DNA of 64,000 bases from Xanthomonas phaseoli pv. phaseoli (GCA_022749655.1 CP094243.1:2976001-3040000); one strand, 5' to 3'. Shown: positions 49,357 to 62,357, counted from the stretch's first letter. Numbers and translations are program-made. The notes: generated from the letters alone by a model not told the origin.

Positions 49357-51714
49357 CTACTTCGGCGGCGGCGGTGCCAGCACGGTACGGTCGCCATTGT
49401 GCTCGGGCGGGCTGACCACGCCGGCCGCTTCCATCGCCTCGATCAGGCGCGCGGCGCGGTTGTAGCCGATCTTCAGACGCCGCTGTACGCCGGAAATCGA
49501 GGCACGCCGGGTCTCGGTGACGATGCGCAAGGCCTCGTCGTACAACGGGTCCGATTCGTCGCCGCCACCGCCACTGCTTTCCGGCAGGCCGGTGGCACCG
49601 ACCACGGTGCCATCGCCCATGGTCTGCACTTCGTCCAGCACGCCTTCGACATAGGACACCGGCCCGCTGGCCTTGAGATGCTCGACCACGCGATGCACTT
49701 CCTCGTCGCTGACGAAAGCCCCGTGTACGCGGTCCGGCAATGCGGTGCCCGGCGGCAGGTACAGCATGTCGCCATTGCCCAACAACGCTTCGGCACCGGA
49801 CTGGTCCAGGATGGTGCGCGAGTCGATCTTGGAGCTGACCTGGAACGCCACGCGGGTCGGGATATTGGCCTTGATCAGGCCGGTGATCACGTCCACCGAC
49901 GGCCGCTGCGTGGCCAGGATCAAGTGGATGCCGGCTGCACGCGCCTTCTGCGCCAGGCGCGCGATGAGCTCTTCGACCTTCTTGCCGACGATCATCATCA
50001 TGTCGGCGAATTCGTCGATGAAGATGACGATGAACGGCAGCGTCTCCAGCGGCCGCGGCGCTTCGCCCAGTTCCGGGTTCGGCTTGAACAGCGGGTCCAT
50101 CATCGGCTGACCGGCGTCGATGGCGTCCTTGACCTTCTTGTTGAAGCCGGCCAGGTTGCGCACGCCCACCGCGCTCATCAGCTTGTAGCGGCGCTCCATC
50201 TCGGCCACGCACCAACGCAGGCCGTTGGCCGCCTCCTTCATGTCGGTGACCACTGGCGCCAGCAGGTGCGGGATGCCCTGGTAGACGCTCAGTTCGAGCA
50301 TCTTCGGGTCGATCATCAGCATCCGCAGTTCCTTGTGCGAGGCCTTGAACAGCAGGCTCAGCACCATTGCATTGACCGCCACCGACTTGCCCGAGCCGGT
50401 GGTACCGGCCACCAGCAAGTGCGGCATACGCGCCAGGTCGGCCACGGTCGGCCGGCCGGCAATGTCCTTGCCCAGCGCAAGCGTCAGCGGACTGGCCGAC
50501 TTGTCGTATTCCTTGGAGCGCAGCAATTCGGAGAGGAAGATCATCTCCCGGCTGACGTTGGGAATTTCCAGGCCGATCACCGACTTGCCCCGGGATCACG
50601 TCCACCACGCGCACCGACTTGACCGACAGCCCGCGCGCGATGTCCTTGTCCAGCGAACTGATCTGGCTGACCTTGATGCCCGGCGCCGGCTCGATCTCGA
50701 AGCGGGTGATCACCGGGCCCGGATAGGCCCCGACCACCTGGGCTTCGATGCGGAAATCCTTGAGCTTGAACTCGATCTGCCGCGACAGCGTTTCCAGCGT
50801 CTCTTCCGAATAGCCCTTGGTCTGCGGCTTGGGGTCGTCCAGCAGCGCCAGCGGCGGCAGGTCCGAGCCATCGGTGCTGACGCCCTGGAACATCGGAATC
50901 TGGGTGTCGCGTTTGGCGCGCTCGCTTTTTCCACCACCGGCGCCGGCGGCGGCTCGATCTTCACCGGCTCGCGCTTGGCCTGCTTGACCGCATCGACCTT
51001 GCGCACTTCCTCGCGCTCTTCGCGCATCACCCGGGTCTGCTGCCACTCGGTGGCCTGGTGGGTCTTGCGCTGCATCAGCGGCCCCAGCGCCAGCACCCAC
51101 TTGCCGATGCGCTCCATCACCGCAAACCACGACAAACCGGTCGCCAGGGTGATCGACACCAACAGCAGCACCAGCACGAACAGGTTTGCGCCCAAGGCAC
51201 CGAAGCCGGAGCTGAGCGAGCCGGCGACCAACTTGCCCAGGATGCCGCCGGCCTCGGCCACCTCGCCCTGGAACAGGCGCAGATGCAGGAAGCCGGTCGA
51301 GGAAATCAGGAACCCCACCATGCCGACCAGGCGCAGCGCCGGCCCCAGATCGCTTTGGGTTTGCTCTTCGCGTTCGCCGATCAAGGCGATCCAGGCCACC
51401 GCCCCCAACAGCACCGGCAGCAGGAAGGCCACATACCCGAACAGCTGCAGCAACACGTCGGCCGCCAGGGCGCCGAATCGGCCGCCCATGTTATGGATCG
51501 GCGCAACCAGATTGCCGGTGCGCGACCAACCCGGATCGGTCGCCGAGTAAGTGAACAGGCTGGCCAGCAGATACAGCAGCAACGGCGCCACCGCGATCAA
51601 GGCCAGATCGCGCCAGAGCTTCTGCCGCCGCGGATTGTCCGCCGCCGCCGTCTTGCGCGACGACGATTTGCCCTCTGCGGGCTTGCTGCTGCGTTCGGGA
51701 ACCTGCTTTGCCAC
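49357..51714 (-). CDS. ftsK: DNA translocase FtsK (frame broken twice)
   Basis: About 785 residues after repair. The N-terminus has four membrane helices ([73 protein letters not shown]). A short linker is followed by the motor: Walker [21 protein letters not shown], Walker [20 protein letters not shown], and the gamma KOPS-reading domain ([20 protein letters not shown]). FtsK moves DNA and activates XerCD at the septum. Frame breaks: T run 50926-50930 (one A missing on the minus strand, restoring [15 protein letters not shown]) and C run 50588-50591 (one base too many, restoring [14 protein letters not shown]). Start GTG at 51714. Confidence 0.92.
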
Positions 51715-51910
51715 CTGTAGCCAGACCTTAGAAAAATGCTGTTAGTGTTTGATAATAAACGACTGAAGCCACGGTTTCAGCAGTTGCATGCGCCCTGACC
51801 ATCCAGCCAGGCGCCGCGTAACGAAAAACGCCGCACAAGGCGGCGTCGAGCACGTGGTTTGAGCGGAGCATGCCATCTGCGGTTCAAGCAGTTCCATCGC
51901 GCCGCCTTGA

Positions 51911-52969
<1,059 letters not shown>

Positions 52970-53032
52970 GATGGCGCCTGATTGCCGGCCGCGCCACGCG
53001 GCCAGCATCGCCAAAGGGCTCCCCGCGTGGGT

Positions 53033-54145
53033 ATGACCGCACGCTGGTGTCGTCAGCTGGACGAGCTGCCAGCCGGCGCCTGGGATGCGCTGCACGATGG
53101 CACCCATCCCTTTATCAGCTATGCATTTCTGCAAGGCCTTGAACGCGAGGGCTGCCTGCGCCCGGACTGGGGCTGGAACCCGCTGCACCTGACCTTGTGG
53201 GAAGGCGACTCCCTGGTGGCCGCGGCTCCCGGCTACCTCAAGAACAACTCGCACGGCGAGTTCGTGTTCGACCACGCCTGGGCGCATGCATACGCGCGCT
53301 ATGGTCAGGAATACTTCCCCAAGTGGCTGTGCGGGGTGCCCTACTCGCCCGTCACCGGCCCGCGCCTGCTTGGTGCGCCCACGTGGCGCGGCCACCTGCT
53401 GAAGGCGATGCGCGAGCTGGTGGAGCGCAGCGGACTGTCGTCGGCGCATGTGAACTTTTATCCCGCCAATGAAGACGCCGCCTTCGATGCCGACTGGCTG
53501 GAGCGCAACGACCTGCAGTACCACTGGCACAACGCCAGCGGCTGGAGCGATTTCGAGACGTTCCTAGCGGCGATGGATCACAAGCACCGCAAGAACATTC
53601 GCCAGGAACGCGCCAAGGTGCAGCGTGCCGGCGTGCAACTGCGCGTGGTGCACGGCGATGAGGCCAGCGATGCGGATCTGGCCGCGATGTATGGCTTCTA
53701 TCTCAAGACCTTCAACGAATACGGAAATTCGCCTGCGCTGACGCCGCAGTTCCTGCAGCACCTGGCCACGGCCATGCCGCGCCAGCTGGTGATGTTCCTG
53801 GCCGACCTCGATGGCCATCCCATTGCCGGGGCACTCTGCCTGCGCGGCCACGACACCTTGTACGGCCGCTACTGGGGCGGTGAAGCCCTGCCCGGACTGC
53901 ATTTCGAGACCTGCTACTACCAGGGCATCGAATATTGCCTGCGCGAAGGCCTGACCCGCTTCGAGCCTGGTGCCCAAGGCCAGCACAAGATCGCGCGCGG
54001 CTTTCTGCCCACCCTGGTGCGCAGCAGGCACTGGATCGCCGACCCGGGCTTTCGCGAGCCGCTGGCACAGTGGTGTGCGGACGAGCGCGAGGCAGTCGCT
54101 GGGCACGCACGGGAACTGTCCGAGCACAGCCCGTTTCGCGGTTGA
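53033..54145 (+). CDS. FemAB-like acyltransferase (COG3146 group)
   Basis: A 370-residue GNAT-fold protein of the FemAB_like family, annotated as peptidogalycan biosynthesis or N-acetyltransferase. Family motifs: GWNPLHLTLWEGDSLVAAAP, MDHKHRKNIRQERAKVQRAG and the C-terminal YWGGEALPGLHFETCYYQGI. The usual neighbour is aat, as here (it lies directly upstream of aat). Substrate unknown. Confidence 0.85.
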   Translation: MTARWCRQLDELPAGAWDALHDGTHPFISYAFLQGLEREGCLRPDWGWNPLHLTLWEGDSLVAAAPGYLKNNSHGEFVFDHAWAHAYARYGQEYFPKWLCGVPYSPVTGPRLLGAPTWRGHLLKAMRELVERSGLSSAHVNFYPANEDAAFDADWLERNDLQYHWHNASGWSDFETFLAAMDHKHRKNIRQERAKVQRAGVQLRVVHGDEASDADLAAMYGFYLKTFNEYGNSPALTPQFLQHLATAMPRQLVMFLADLDGHPIAGALCLRGHDTLYGRYWGGEALPGLHFETCYYQGIEYCLREGLTRFEPGAQGQHKIARGFLPTLVRSRHWIADPGFREPLAQWCADEREAVAGHARELSEHSPFRG

Positions 54146-54410
54146 TCCAGTCAGGGCGCATGAGCGAGGCGGATTGAATGCGCAGCGCTGCGGGGTAGTT
54201 CCTGCTGCGCGGCGCATCCCGCCAGCAGCACGCAGGCTGGATCGGCCGACAAATGTCATGAGCAGTCGTCAGGTGGACGCGAACTGTGCGCAGGAACCGG
54301 AGCCTGCATCTGGTCGCGCTAATTCCGGGCAGCGCTCGCAGACGCACCATGGGGCACAGCACGCATCGTGGTCCACGCCATCGGTTTGCCAGCTGCCCTA
54401 CACTGCATAG

Positions 54411-55159
54411 ATGGCGCGCCACCTCCCCTTTCTGCTCGATGCCGCTCCGGCGGCGCCGTTTCCGGCACCAGGTCAGGCCCTGCGCGACCCAGACGGCCTG
54501 CTCGCCATCGGCGGCGACCTGTCGCCCCAACGCCTGCTCAACGCGTACGCGCATGGCATTTTCCCGTGGTACTCGGACGGTCAACCGATCCTGTGGTGGA
54601 GCCCGGATCCGCGCATGGTCTTTCGTACTGACGGCGTGCGCCTGTCGTCCCGCTTCAAGCGCCAGCTTCGCGCAAGCACCTGGACGGTTCGCGCCGATAC
54701 CGCCTTCGAGCAGGTGATCGCCGCCTGTGCCGCGAGTCCGCGTCCTGGCCAGGACGGCACCTGGATCAGCGCGGAAATGCAGCAGGCCTATATCGCCCTG
54801 CACCGTCTAGGCCACGCGCATTCGATCGAGGTGTTCGACGGCGCGCGCCTGGTTGGGGGATCTACGGCGTCGCGATTGGCCGGATGTTTTTTGGCGAAAG
54901 CATGTTCAGCGGGGAAAGCGGCGGCTCCAAGGTGGCACTGGCCGCCTTGGCCGCCAATCTGCATGGCCGAGGGTGGCCACTGATCGATGCGCAGGTGGAA
55001 AATCCGCACCTGCTGAGCCTGGGCGCCGAACGCTGGCCGCGCACTGACTTTTTGCACGAGGTGCAACGCCAGGTTGCCCAGGCGGAACCGCCGGGTAGCT
55101 GGTCTCGACGTTACGGCGAGCACGCTGCCAGCGACCTGCGTGAGACCCGCTTAACATAA
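54411..55159 (+). CDS. aat: leucyl/phenylalanyl-tRNA-protein transferase (frame broken once)
   Basis: Adds Leu or Phe to N-terminal Arg/Lys, making N-end rule substrates for ClpAPS. 249 residues after repair. Motifs: LLAIGGDLSPQRLLNAYAHG, GIFPWYSDGQPILWWSPDPR, SAEMQQAYIALHRLGHAHSI and the C-terminal GRMFFGESMFSGESGGSKVA. The frame breaks at 54855-54860: one base is missing, so LVGGIYGVAIGRMFFG is split. The pathway partners clpA and clpS are nearby. Confidence 0.9.
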
Positions 55160-55239
55160 AATTTGCACCGCGGGGAGATGGCGCGTAAAATGCCGCCCCT
55201 TACGGCCCTGCCGGGCCAGCCGTGATTGCACAGGATTAC

Positions 55240-55455
55240 ATGTCGAAAGACGACTCCATTGAATTCGAAGGCAGCGTCAGCGAGACGCTTCCCAACACCA
55301 CGTTCCGGGTCAAGCTGGAGAACGGGCATGAAATCATCGCCCACATCTCCGGACGTATGCGCAAGAACTACATCCGCATCCTGACCGGCGACCGAGTCAA
55401 AGTTGAGATGACTCCCGACCTGACCAAGGGTCGTATTACCTACCGCATGAAGTAA
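55240..55455 (+). CDS. infA: translation initiation factor IF-1 (one codon short)
   Basis: A 71-residue OB-fold protein that binds the A site of the 30S subunit. [20 protein letters not shown] begins it; the core is [24 protein letters not shown] lies five bases before the ATG. Standard IF-1 has 72 residues with TPYDLSKGR; here it reads TPDLTKGR, missing the tyrosine codon between 55416 and 55417. Found downstream of aat, as in many gammaproteobacteria. Confidence 0.94.
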   Translation: MSKDDSIEFEGSVSETLPNTTFRVKLENGHEIIAHISGRMRKNYIRILTGDRVKVEMTPDLTKGRITYRMK

Positions 55456-55480
55456 GCGGTCCTGGTACGCCAGACGCGAG

Positions 55481-55500
55481 GCGGCCATTGGCCGCTTTTT
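55481..55500 (+). terminator. intrinsic terminator after infA
   Basis: GCGGCC-ATT-GGCCGC followed by five Ts, 25 bases after the infA stop. The stem is perfect. It ends the infA transcript. Confidence 0.9.
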
Positions 55501-55682
55501 GTCGTGCCTGCAATTTGAGCGCACGGTAAAGGCGCCAACCGAGAGGCACTGCCCCGCTCCGCACCGGCTGCTCGGCAACGTGCCTGCAGCGTAGGAACGC
55601 ATCACTGCCGCCTCGACCATCAGGCATTCCCGCCAGGCGGGCCATCGTCAGGGCGCGTGATTGCAATACGCGCTGAAGACGC

Positions 55683-55707
55683 AAAAAAGCCGCTCTTTCG
55701 AGCGGCT
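55683..55707 (-). terminator. intrinsic terminator after clpA
   Basis: AGCCGCTC-TTTC-GAGCGGCT forms an 8-bp stem with a four-base loop. On the minus strand it is followed by a run of Ts (55683-55687) and lies about 30 bases after clpA. It may act in both directions, since four Ts follow on the plus strand. The stretch from 55501 to 55682 holds nothing else. Confidence 0.88.
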
Positions 55708-55738
55708 TTTCGTTACCTGCCAAACACCTTAAAGGCGA

Positions 55739-58016
55739 TCAATCCACAGTCGCGGGCAGCAGACGCTCCGGTTCCGGATGCGCCTCGACCACCAGTTCGC
55801 CGTCCTTGACGTCGATGTTGACCCGGCCACCGTCCACCAACTTGCCGAACAGCAGTTCGTCGGCGAGCGGGCGCTTGATCTTCTCCTGGATCACCCGCGA
55901 CATCGGCCGCGCACCCATCAGCGGATCGAAGCCGTGCTGAGCCAGCCAGTCGCGCGCGGTCGGGGTCGCCGACAGGGAGACGTGCTTTTCCTGCAACAGC
56001 ATTTCCAGCTCGATGATGAACTTGTCCACCACCCGCAGGATGTGGTCGAACGCCAGCGGCTGGAACTGCACGATCGCATCCAGGCGGTTGCGGAACTCGG
56101 GCGTGAAACCGCGACGGATCGACTCCATCGCATCGGTGGAATGATCCTGCTTGGTGAAGCCGATCGACCGGCGTGACGCCTGGGTGGCGCCGGCATTGGT
56201 CGTCATCACCAGGATCACGTTCTTGAAGTTGGCCTCGCGCCCGTTGGTGTCGGTCAGGATGCCGCGGTCCATGACCTGCAACAGGATGTTGAAGATGTCC
56301 GGATGCGCCTTCTCCACCTCGTCCAGCAGCAGCACGCAGTGCGGTGTCTTGACGATCTTCTCGGTCAGCAAGCCGCCCTGATCGAACCCGACATAGCCGG
56401 GGCGCACCGATGAGACGGCTGATCGAATGTGCTTCCATGTACTCGGACATATCGAAACGCACCAGCTCGATGCCCAGCTGCAGCGCGAGCTGCTTGGTGA
56501 CTTCGGTCTTGCCGACACCGGTGGGGCCGGCGAACAGGAAGTTGCCGATCGGCTTTTCCGGATTGGCCAAACCCGAGCGGGCCAGCTTGATCGAGCCAGC
56601 CAGGGTTTCGATCGCCGGATTCTGCCCGAAGATCACCATCTTCAGGTTGCGCTCCAGGTGCTGCAGCACATCCTTGTCGGTCGCGCTGACTTGCTTGGCC
56701 GGAATCCGCGCCATCTTGGCGACGATGGTTTCGATTTCTTCGATATCGATCAGTTCCTTGCGCTTGCCTTCCGGCAGCAGGCGCTGCCGCGCACCGGCCT
56801 CGTCGATCACATCGATCGCCTTGTCCGGCAGCAAGCGGTCGCCGATATGTTTCACCGACAGGTCGACGGCCGCCTGCAGCGCGTCGTCGGCGTAGGTCAC
56901 GCCGTGATGCGCTCGTACTTGGGCTTGAGGCCCTGCAGGATCTCGAACGTCTCGCCCACGGTCGGCTCGACGATATCGATCTTCTGGAACCGACGCGCCA
57001 GCGCACGATCCTTCTCGAAAATGCCGCGATATTCTTGAAACGTGGTCGAGCCGATGCAGCGCAGCTCCCCGACGACAGCGCGGGCTTGATCAGGTTGGAA
57101 GCGTCCATGGTGCCGCCAGACGCCGAGCCGGCACCGATGATGGTGTGGATCTCGTCGATGAACAGCACCGCATTGGGCACCTTCTTCAACGCGGCCAGCA
57201 CGCCCTTGAGACGCTTTTCGAAATCGCCGCGGTATTTGGTGCCGGCCACCAGCGCGCCCAGATCCAGCGAGTAGATCACCGCATCGGCCAGCACTTCCGG
57301 CACGTCGTTGTCGACGATGCGCTTGGCCAGGCCCTCGGCAATCGCGGTCTTGCCCACACCAGCCTCGCCTACGTACAGCGGGTTGTTCTTGCGCCGGCGG
57401 CACAGGACCTGGATGGTGCGCTCGATCTCGTCGCTACGGCCGACCAGCGGGTCGATCTTCCCGTTGCGTGCCTGATCGTTGAGATTGGTGGCGAACTCGG
57501 CCAGGGCGTCGCCCTTGGCCTCGCCCTCCCCGCCCTCACTCTTGGACTCGCCATCCGGAGCGGACGGCTGCTCGCCGTCCTCGCCCAGCTTGGCGATGCC
57601 GTGCGAGAGATAATTGACGATATCGAGGCGGGTGATGTCCTGTTGGTTCAGGAAGTACACCGCGTGCGAGTCCTTCTCGCCGAAGATCGCGACCAGCACG
57701 TTGGCGCCGGTGACTTCCTTCTTGCCCGAGGACTGGACGTGGTAGACCGCGCGCTGCAACACGCGCTGGAATCCCAGGGTGGGCTGCGTGTCGCGCCCGT
57801 CGTCTTCGGCCAGGCGCGAGACCGAGGCTTCGATTGCCTGTTCCAGGTCGTTGTGCAGGCGCACTGGTCTGCCCCGCAGGCCTTGAGCACGGCCTGGGCG
57901 GAAGGATTGTCCAGCAGCGAGAGCAGCAGGTGCTCGACGGTCATGAACTCATGACGCGCCTCGCGTGCTCGCTTGTAGCACTGGCCGATGGTTTGCTCTA
58001 GGTCTTTGCTGAACAT
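55739..58016 (-). CDS. clpA: ATP-dependent protease ATP-binding subunit ClpA (frame broken four times)
   Basis: The ClpAP unfoldase, about 760 residues after repair. The N-domain begins [20 protein letters not shown] and continues [21 protein letters not shown]1 has Walker [21 protein letters not shown], Walker [22 protein letters not shown]2 has [20 protein letters not shown] and [20 protein letters not shown]. Frame changes: near 57863 (Q-x-RLHNDL), at 57067-57070 ([10 protein letters not shown]), at 56906 (YERIHGVTYAD) and at 56399-56402, where two bases seem to be missing (GAPPGYVG). All four restore well-known ClpA sequence. Confidence 0.93.
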
Positions 58017-58158
58017 TGGTAACTCCGAACGGCTGTTGCCAACAATATGCGGCTTTTGTTGGGATTTTCCACAACCCTATCGGATAGGCATGTTCAGACA
58101 GCGTTAGCACGTGATCGCAGCCACACTGTTGCGCTCCTGGAATGATCTAGCGGGCGCC

Positions 58159-58479
58159 TCAGGCCTGTTCCATCGTGCACAGCAGCGGGTGCTGGTTCAT
58201 GCGCGAAAACTCGTTGACCTGGGCCACTTTCGACTCGGCGACCTCACGGCTGTAGACCCCGCACACGCCACGCCCGCGGGTGTGAACGTGCAACATGATC
58301 TGGGTGGCCTGCTCCAGATTCAGGTTGAAAAACTGCTCCAGGACGGTCACCACGAAGTCCATCGGGGTGTAGTCGTCGTTCAGCAACAGCACCTGGTAGC
58401 GCGGCGGTGGCGCCACTTCCGGCTTGCCGGCTTCGACCATCAGGCCGTGGTCGTGTTCGTGTGAGGTATTCCGAGGCAT
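58159..58479 (-). CDS. clpS: ATP-dependent Clp protease adaptor ClpS
   Basis: A 106-residue adaptor that delivers N-end rule substrates to ClpAP. The recognition pocket is in [20 protein letters not shown] and [20 protein letters not shown] (Asp-Asp and histidine ligands of the bound N-terminus). ATG at 58479. Separated from clpA by 142 bases. Confidence 0.92.
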   Translation of the reverse strand: MPRNTSHEHDHGLMVEAGKPEVAPPPRYQVLLLNDDYTPMDFVVTVLEQFFNLNLEQATQIMLHVHTRGRGVCGVYSREVAESKVAQVNEFSRMNQHPLLCTMEQA

Positions 58480-58568
58480 CCGGCCATTATACGGTTCAAC
58501 CTTGCGCGCATTGGACGATTTACGCTGTGGCCCGCACAATTTGTCTCCAATTCCTTGGCTGGCCCTTG

Positions 58569-58733
58569 ATGACCGACCCCATGACCGCGCAGTTGCTGGC
58601 GCCGTCGTCGACCGCAGATGCCCTGATGCGCACCGTTCACGACGGCGCAGTCGTGTCGGGGTGGTACCGCAGTGCCGGTTACGTCGCACGAGCGGCGCAC
58701 TGGTGGCCTACCGCGCTGGAGCAGATTCGATGA
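58569..58733 (+). CDS. small ORF coupled to the nudix gene
   Basis: A 54-residue frame ([20 protein letters not shown], then [20 protein letters not shown]). It ends TGA overlapping the nudix ATG (ATGA), the pattern repeated at the next two junctions. No family recognised; no good ribosome binding site. It may be a real small gene or only an open frame that couples translation. Confidence 0.4.
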   Translation: MTDPMTAQLLAPSSTADALMRTVHDGAVVSGWYRSAGYVARAAHWWPTALEQIR

Positions 58734-59188
58734 GTACACCAGAGCAACGCTGGCATCCCGATGTGACAGTGGCCATAGTCGTGGTGCGCGATGGACGCTT
58801 GTTGCAGGTGGAAGAAGCCATCGGCGGCCGCTTGCTGCTGAACCAGCCTGCCGGGCATCTGGAGCCGAACGAAAGCCTGCAGGATGCCGCCGTGCGCGAG
58901 ACCCTGGAGGAGACTGGCTGGGACGTGCGCCTGACCCAGTTCATCGGGACCTACCAATGGGTTGCGGCCAACGGGCAGTGCTTCTTGCGCTTTGCGTTCG
59001 TTGCCGATGCGCTGACCCATCACCCCGAACGCAGTCTGGACACCGGCGTGGTGCGCGCGTTGTGGATGACCCCGGACGAACTGCGCGCCTCCACCGGGCG
59101 CCTGCGCAGCCCGCTGGTGTGGGAGGTGGTCGCCGATTACCTGGCCGGGCAGCGCCATCCACTCTCCCTGGTGCGGCACATCGCATGA
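58730..59188 (+). CDS. nudix hydrolase (NudJ-like)
   Basis: A 152-residue hydrolase of nucleoside diphosphate derivatives. The nudix box is [20 protein letters not shown] followed by TGW (G-X5-E-X7-REUXEEXGU). NudJ-like proteins hydrolyse phosphatase-type nucleotides and thiamine pyrophosphate. Its stop overlaps the mnmA ATG (ATGA). The usual gene order nudix-mnmA-hflD is kept. Confidence 0.9.
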   Translation: MSTPEQRWHPDVTVAIVVVRDGRLLQVEEAIGGRLLLNQPAGHLEPNESLQDAAVRETLEETGWDVRLTQFIGTYQWVAANGQCFLRFAFVADALTHHPERSLDTGVVRALWMTPDELRASTGRLRSPLVWEVVADYLAGQRHPLSLVRHIA

Positions 59189-60320
59189 GTACGCCGCGCA
59201 TTGTGGTGGGGGTGTCAGGCGGCGTGGATTCGTCCGTGGCGGCGTGGAAGCTGGCGCAGCAAGGCGAACCAATCGCCGGGCTGTTCATGCAGAACTGGGC
59301 CGATGACGGCAGCGGCGATTGCCGCGCCGAAGACGACCGTCGCGATGCGGTGGCGGTGTGTGGCGTGCTGGGCATCCCGTTTCATTTTCGCGACTTCTCC
59401 GGCGAATACTGGAGCGGCGTGTTCGAGCATTTCCTGGCCGAGTATGCGGCCGGACGCACGCCCAACCCCGACGTGTTGTGCAATCGCGAAGTGAAGTTCA
59501 AGCATTTTCTGGATGCGGCACAGGCGCTGGGTGCCGAGCGCATCGCCACCGGCCACTACGCGCAGGTGGCGCATCGCGGTGGGCGATGGCGGCTGCTGCG
59601 TGGCGCCGACCGCGGCAAGGACCAGAGCTATTTCCTGCATCAGCTGGGGCAGACGCAGTTGGCAGCGACCCTGTTCCCGATCGGCGATCTGGAAAAAGCA
59701 GGTTGCGCCGTATTGCCCAGGATGCCGGCTTGCCGACCCATGCCAAGAAGGATTCCACCGGCATCTGTTTCATCGGCGAGCGCGATTTTCGCGAGTTCCT
59801 GGGCCGCTATCTGCCGGCGCGCACCGGCGAGATCCGCGATCCGCAGGGGCAGCGCATCGCCGAGCATCCCGGGGTGTTCTACTTCACCCTGGGCCAGCGC
59901 GAGGGGCTGAATATCGGCGGCGTGCGCGGGCGGGCGGCCGCGCCGTGGTACGTGGTTGGCAAGGATGTGGCCAGCAATGTGCTGTATGTGGACCAGGACC
60001 GCGACAGCCCGCTGCTGCAATCGCGCTGGCTCCGGTCCGAACAAGCCCACTGGGTGACCGGGGCGCCGCCGGCGCGCCGGTTCAACTGCACTGCGCAGAC
60101 GCGCTACCGTCAGCCCGACGAGCCCTGCACGGTGGATGTGCAGGACGATGGCAGCGTGCAGGTGCGCTTCGAACGGCCGCAACGGGCGGTGACGCCGGGG
60201 CAGTCGCTGGTGCTGTACGACGGGCAGGAATGCCTGGGCGGCGCGGTCATCGCGGCGACCGACGCACCGCTGGAACGCCAGTTGGCGGGATCTTCTTTTT
60301 CCTCTGAGGTAGTGGCTTGA
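59185..60320 (+). CDS. mnmA: tRNA 2-thiouridylase MnmA (frame broken once)
   Basis: Makes s2U34 in Lys, Glu and Gln tRNAs, 378 residues after repair. PP-loop: [20 protein letters not shown]. Catalytic cysteines: [12 protein letters not shown] and [16 protein letters not shown]. The frame breaks at the A run 59693-59697; one more A restores [18 protein letters not shown]. Overlaps the nudix gene upstream and hflD downstream (TGATG). Confidence 0.92.
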
Positions 60321-60934
60321 TGAGTGTTTCCATGGATCACCGTGTGCTGGCGCTTGCCGGGGTTGCTCAGGCCCTGCAACAAGTGCGGCGGATCGCCGAG
60401 ACCGGGCATTCGGAAGCGGCGACGGTACGCACCGCCATGGACAGCGTGTTCCGTGTGGACGCTGCCTCGCCGGAGGCCGTGTACGGCTCGGCAGCGGCGC
60501 TGGCACCTGGCCTGCGCCTGTTGCATAACTACTTCCGCAACCAGGGCCAGGACGAAGTGCTGCCGCGCCTGGCACTGGCCGTGCTGCAGCTGGAGCGTCG
60601 GTTCGTACGCGATGCCAGCACCGTCGCCACTGTCGCCAGCGGAATCGACGCGGCAGCGCGCCAGGCCCAGCAACTGGGCGACAGCAGCCACCCCGATGTG
60701 TTGAGCGCGCTCGGCGGGCTGTACGCGCAGACCATCAGCCACCTGCGGCCCAAGGTCATGGTGCAAGGCAACCCGCACTACCTGGGCCAGGCGGGTGTGG
60801 TCGCGGAGATCCGCGCGCTGTTGCTGGCGGCAGTGCGCTCGGCGGTGCTGTGGCGGCAGATGGGCGGCAGCCTGTGGGATTTCCTGTTCGCCAAACGCGC
60901 AATGATCGAAGCGGTGGACCGCGCGTTGCGCTAA
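60320..60934 (+). CDS. hflD: HflD homolog (lysogenization regulator)
   Basis: A 204-residue helical protein, membrane-associated in E. coli, where it affects phage lambda lysogeny. Family motifs: [20 protein letters not shown] and the C-terminal [19 protein letters not shown]. Its ATG overlaps the mnmA stop (TGATG), the usual arrangement. Confidence 0.9.
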   Translation: MSVSMDHRVLALAGVAQALQQVRRIAETGHSEAATVRTAMDSVFRVDAASPEAVYGSAAALAPGLRLLHNYFRNQGQDEVLPRLALAVLQLERRFVRDASTVATVASGIDAAARQAQQLGDSSHPDVLSALGGLYAQTISHLRPKVMVQGNPHYLGQAGVVAEIRALLLAAVRSAVLWRQMGGSLWDFLFAKRAMIEAVDRALR

Positions 60935-61080
60935 CGGGCGCGGAAAACCGCCTACATCTGCGCGCTAGCGGCCGCTGAGGCGCGTCAACGGCGGTTGAAC
61001 GGGCCAGGCGATGTAGCGATCGTCGCTAAAGACAACGGGGCAGTGCCGATACAGCAACCGTGACTCTGCCGAGAACGCCC

Positions 61081-62271
61081 ATGTATTCACGTCCACTCAT
61101 CCGTCTAGCCGCCCCTTTGGCTCTGACCTTGCTGTTTCCTTTCGCTGTCGGATTCGACTGGCCCGCTTCGGTGCGCTGGGCGATCCTGGCGACCATGACC
61201 CTCAGTTGGTTGGGTTTCGCTGCCTGGGTGACGTATTCCCAGTTCCGGCCTAATCCGGACCAGGCCCGCATCCTGCGCGAGCAGGATCAACTGCTCAACG
61301 AACTGCGCACGTTTGTCAGCAACGAAGTCGACGGATCGCGCTCGGAAGTCGAGCGTGCCCGCGAACTGATCCGCCAGGCCGTGTCCGGCCTGGGTGGCAG
61401 CTTCGAAGCGATGAACCGCAAATCGCGTCAGCAAAGCCAGGCACTGGCCCGCATCGTCGACCGCGCCGGTGACGATGGCAGCGCCGGCGTCGACGTCGCC
61501 CGCTTCGCCCAGCATGCCAGCTCCCGCATGGAGCAGTTGGTGGAAGCGCTGGAACAGGTGAGCGGTCAAAGCACCAACACCGTCCATCACATCGATGAGA
61601 TGGCGCAGCACCTGGACGGCATCTTCGCGCTGCTGGAAGACGTCAAGTCGATCGCCGACCAGACCAACCTGCTGGCCTTGAACGCCGCCATCGAAGCAGC
61701 ACGTGCCGGTGAAGCCGGTCGCGGCTTCGCGGTGGTCGCCGACGAGGTGCGCAACCTGTCCGAGCGCTCCACCACCTTCAACGAGCAGATCCGCAAGCTG
61801 GCGCACAGCTCCAAGGAATCGATCGCGAAGGTGCGTGAAACGGTCTCGCAGCTGGCCTCGCGCCATATGGACCGCTCCCGCGAGGCGCGCCACGAATCGG
61901 CCGCCATGCTGGAGAACGTCGCCCAGATCAACGCCTCGTTGGGCGATGGCATGCGCGAAATCTCCGAGTGCGCACGCTCGATCGATGGCAGCGTGGCCGA
62001 AGCGGTGCGTGCCCTGCAGTTCGAGGACATCGCCACGCAGACGCTGAGCGGCATCCACACCCACCTGGATCGCCTGACCGCGATCAACCGCGAAGCGGTG
62101 GCGCTGCAGGAACTGCTGCATCGCAATGGCGGCGTGTACGACAGCGACCTGGTCGCCGCGCTGGCCAAGGTGTCCAACCGCCTGCGCGACATGCGCGTGG
62201 AGTGGGAACGCCCGCCGCACAAGCCGGTGGCGCAGCAAGGCATGGGTGCCGGCACGGTCGAGTTGTTCTAA
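61081..62271 (+). CDS. membrane methyl-accepting chemotaxis-like protein without a ligand domain
   Basis: A 396-residue protein. Two membrane helices near the N-terminus ([17 protein letters not shown] and [18 protein letters not shown]) separated by about ten residues, so there is almost no periplasmic sensor. The cytoplasmic part is a long coiled coil with the MCP hairpin tip [20 protein letters not shown], then [18 protein letters not shown]. No HAMP domain is evident. It may sense membrane or intracellular signals and feed a Che array. A GTG 21 bases earlier is a possible start. Confidence 0.85.
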   Translation: MYSRPLIRLAAPLALTLLFPFAVGFDWPASVRWAILATMTLSWLGFAAWVTYSQFRPNPDQARILREQDQLLNELRTFVSNEVDGSRSEVERARELIRQAVSGLGGSFEAMNRKSRQQSQALARIVDRAGDDGSAGVDVARFAQHASSRMEQLVEALEQVSGQSTNTVHHIDEMAQHLDGIFALLEDVKSIADQTNLLALNAAIEAARAGEAGRGFAVVADEVRNLSERSTTFNEQIRKLAHSSKESIAKVRETVSQLASRHMDRSREARHESAAMLENVAQINASLGDGMREISECARSIDGSVAEAVRALQFEDIATQTLSGIHTHLDRLTAINREAVALQELLHRNGGVYDSDLVAALAKVSNRLRDMRVEWERPPHKPVAQQGMGAGTVELF

Positions 62272-62357
62272 GACCGATGTCGCCACGCAGCTGCTGATTC
62301 CGACATTCCCCGGCCCTCCGGGGATTTGTCGTTCCGTCACGACCTGGTGTTTCGCCC

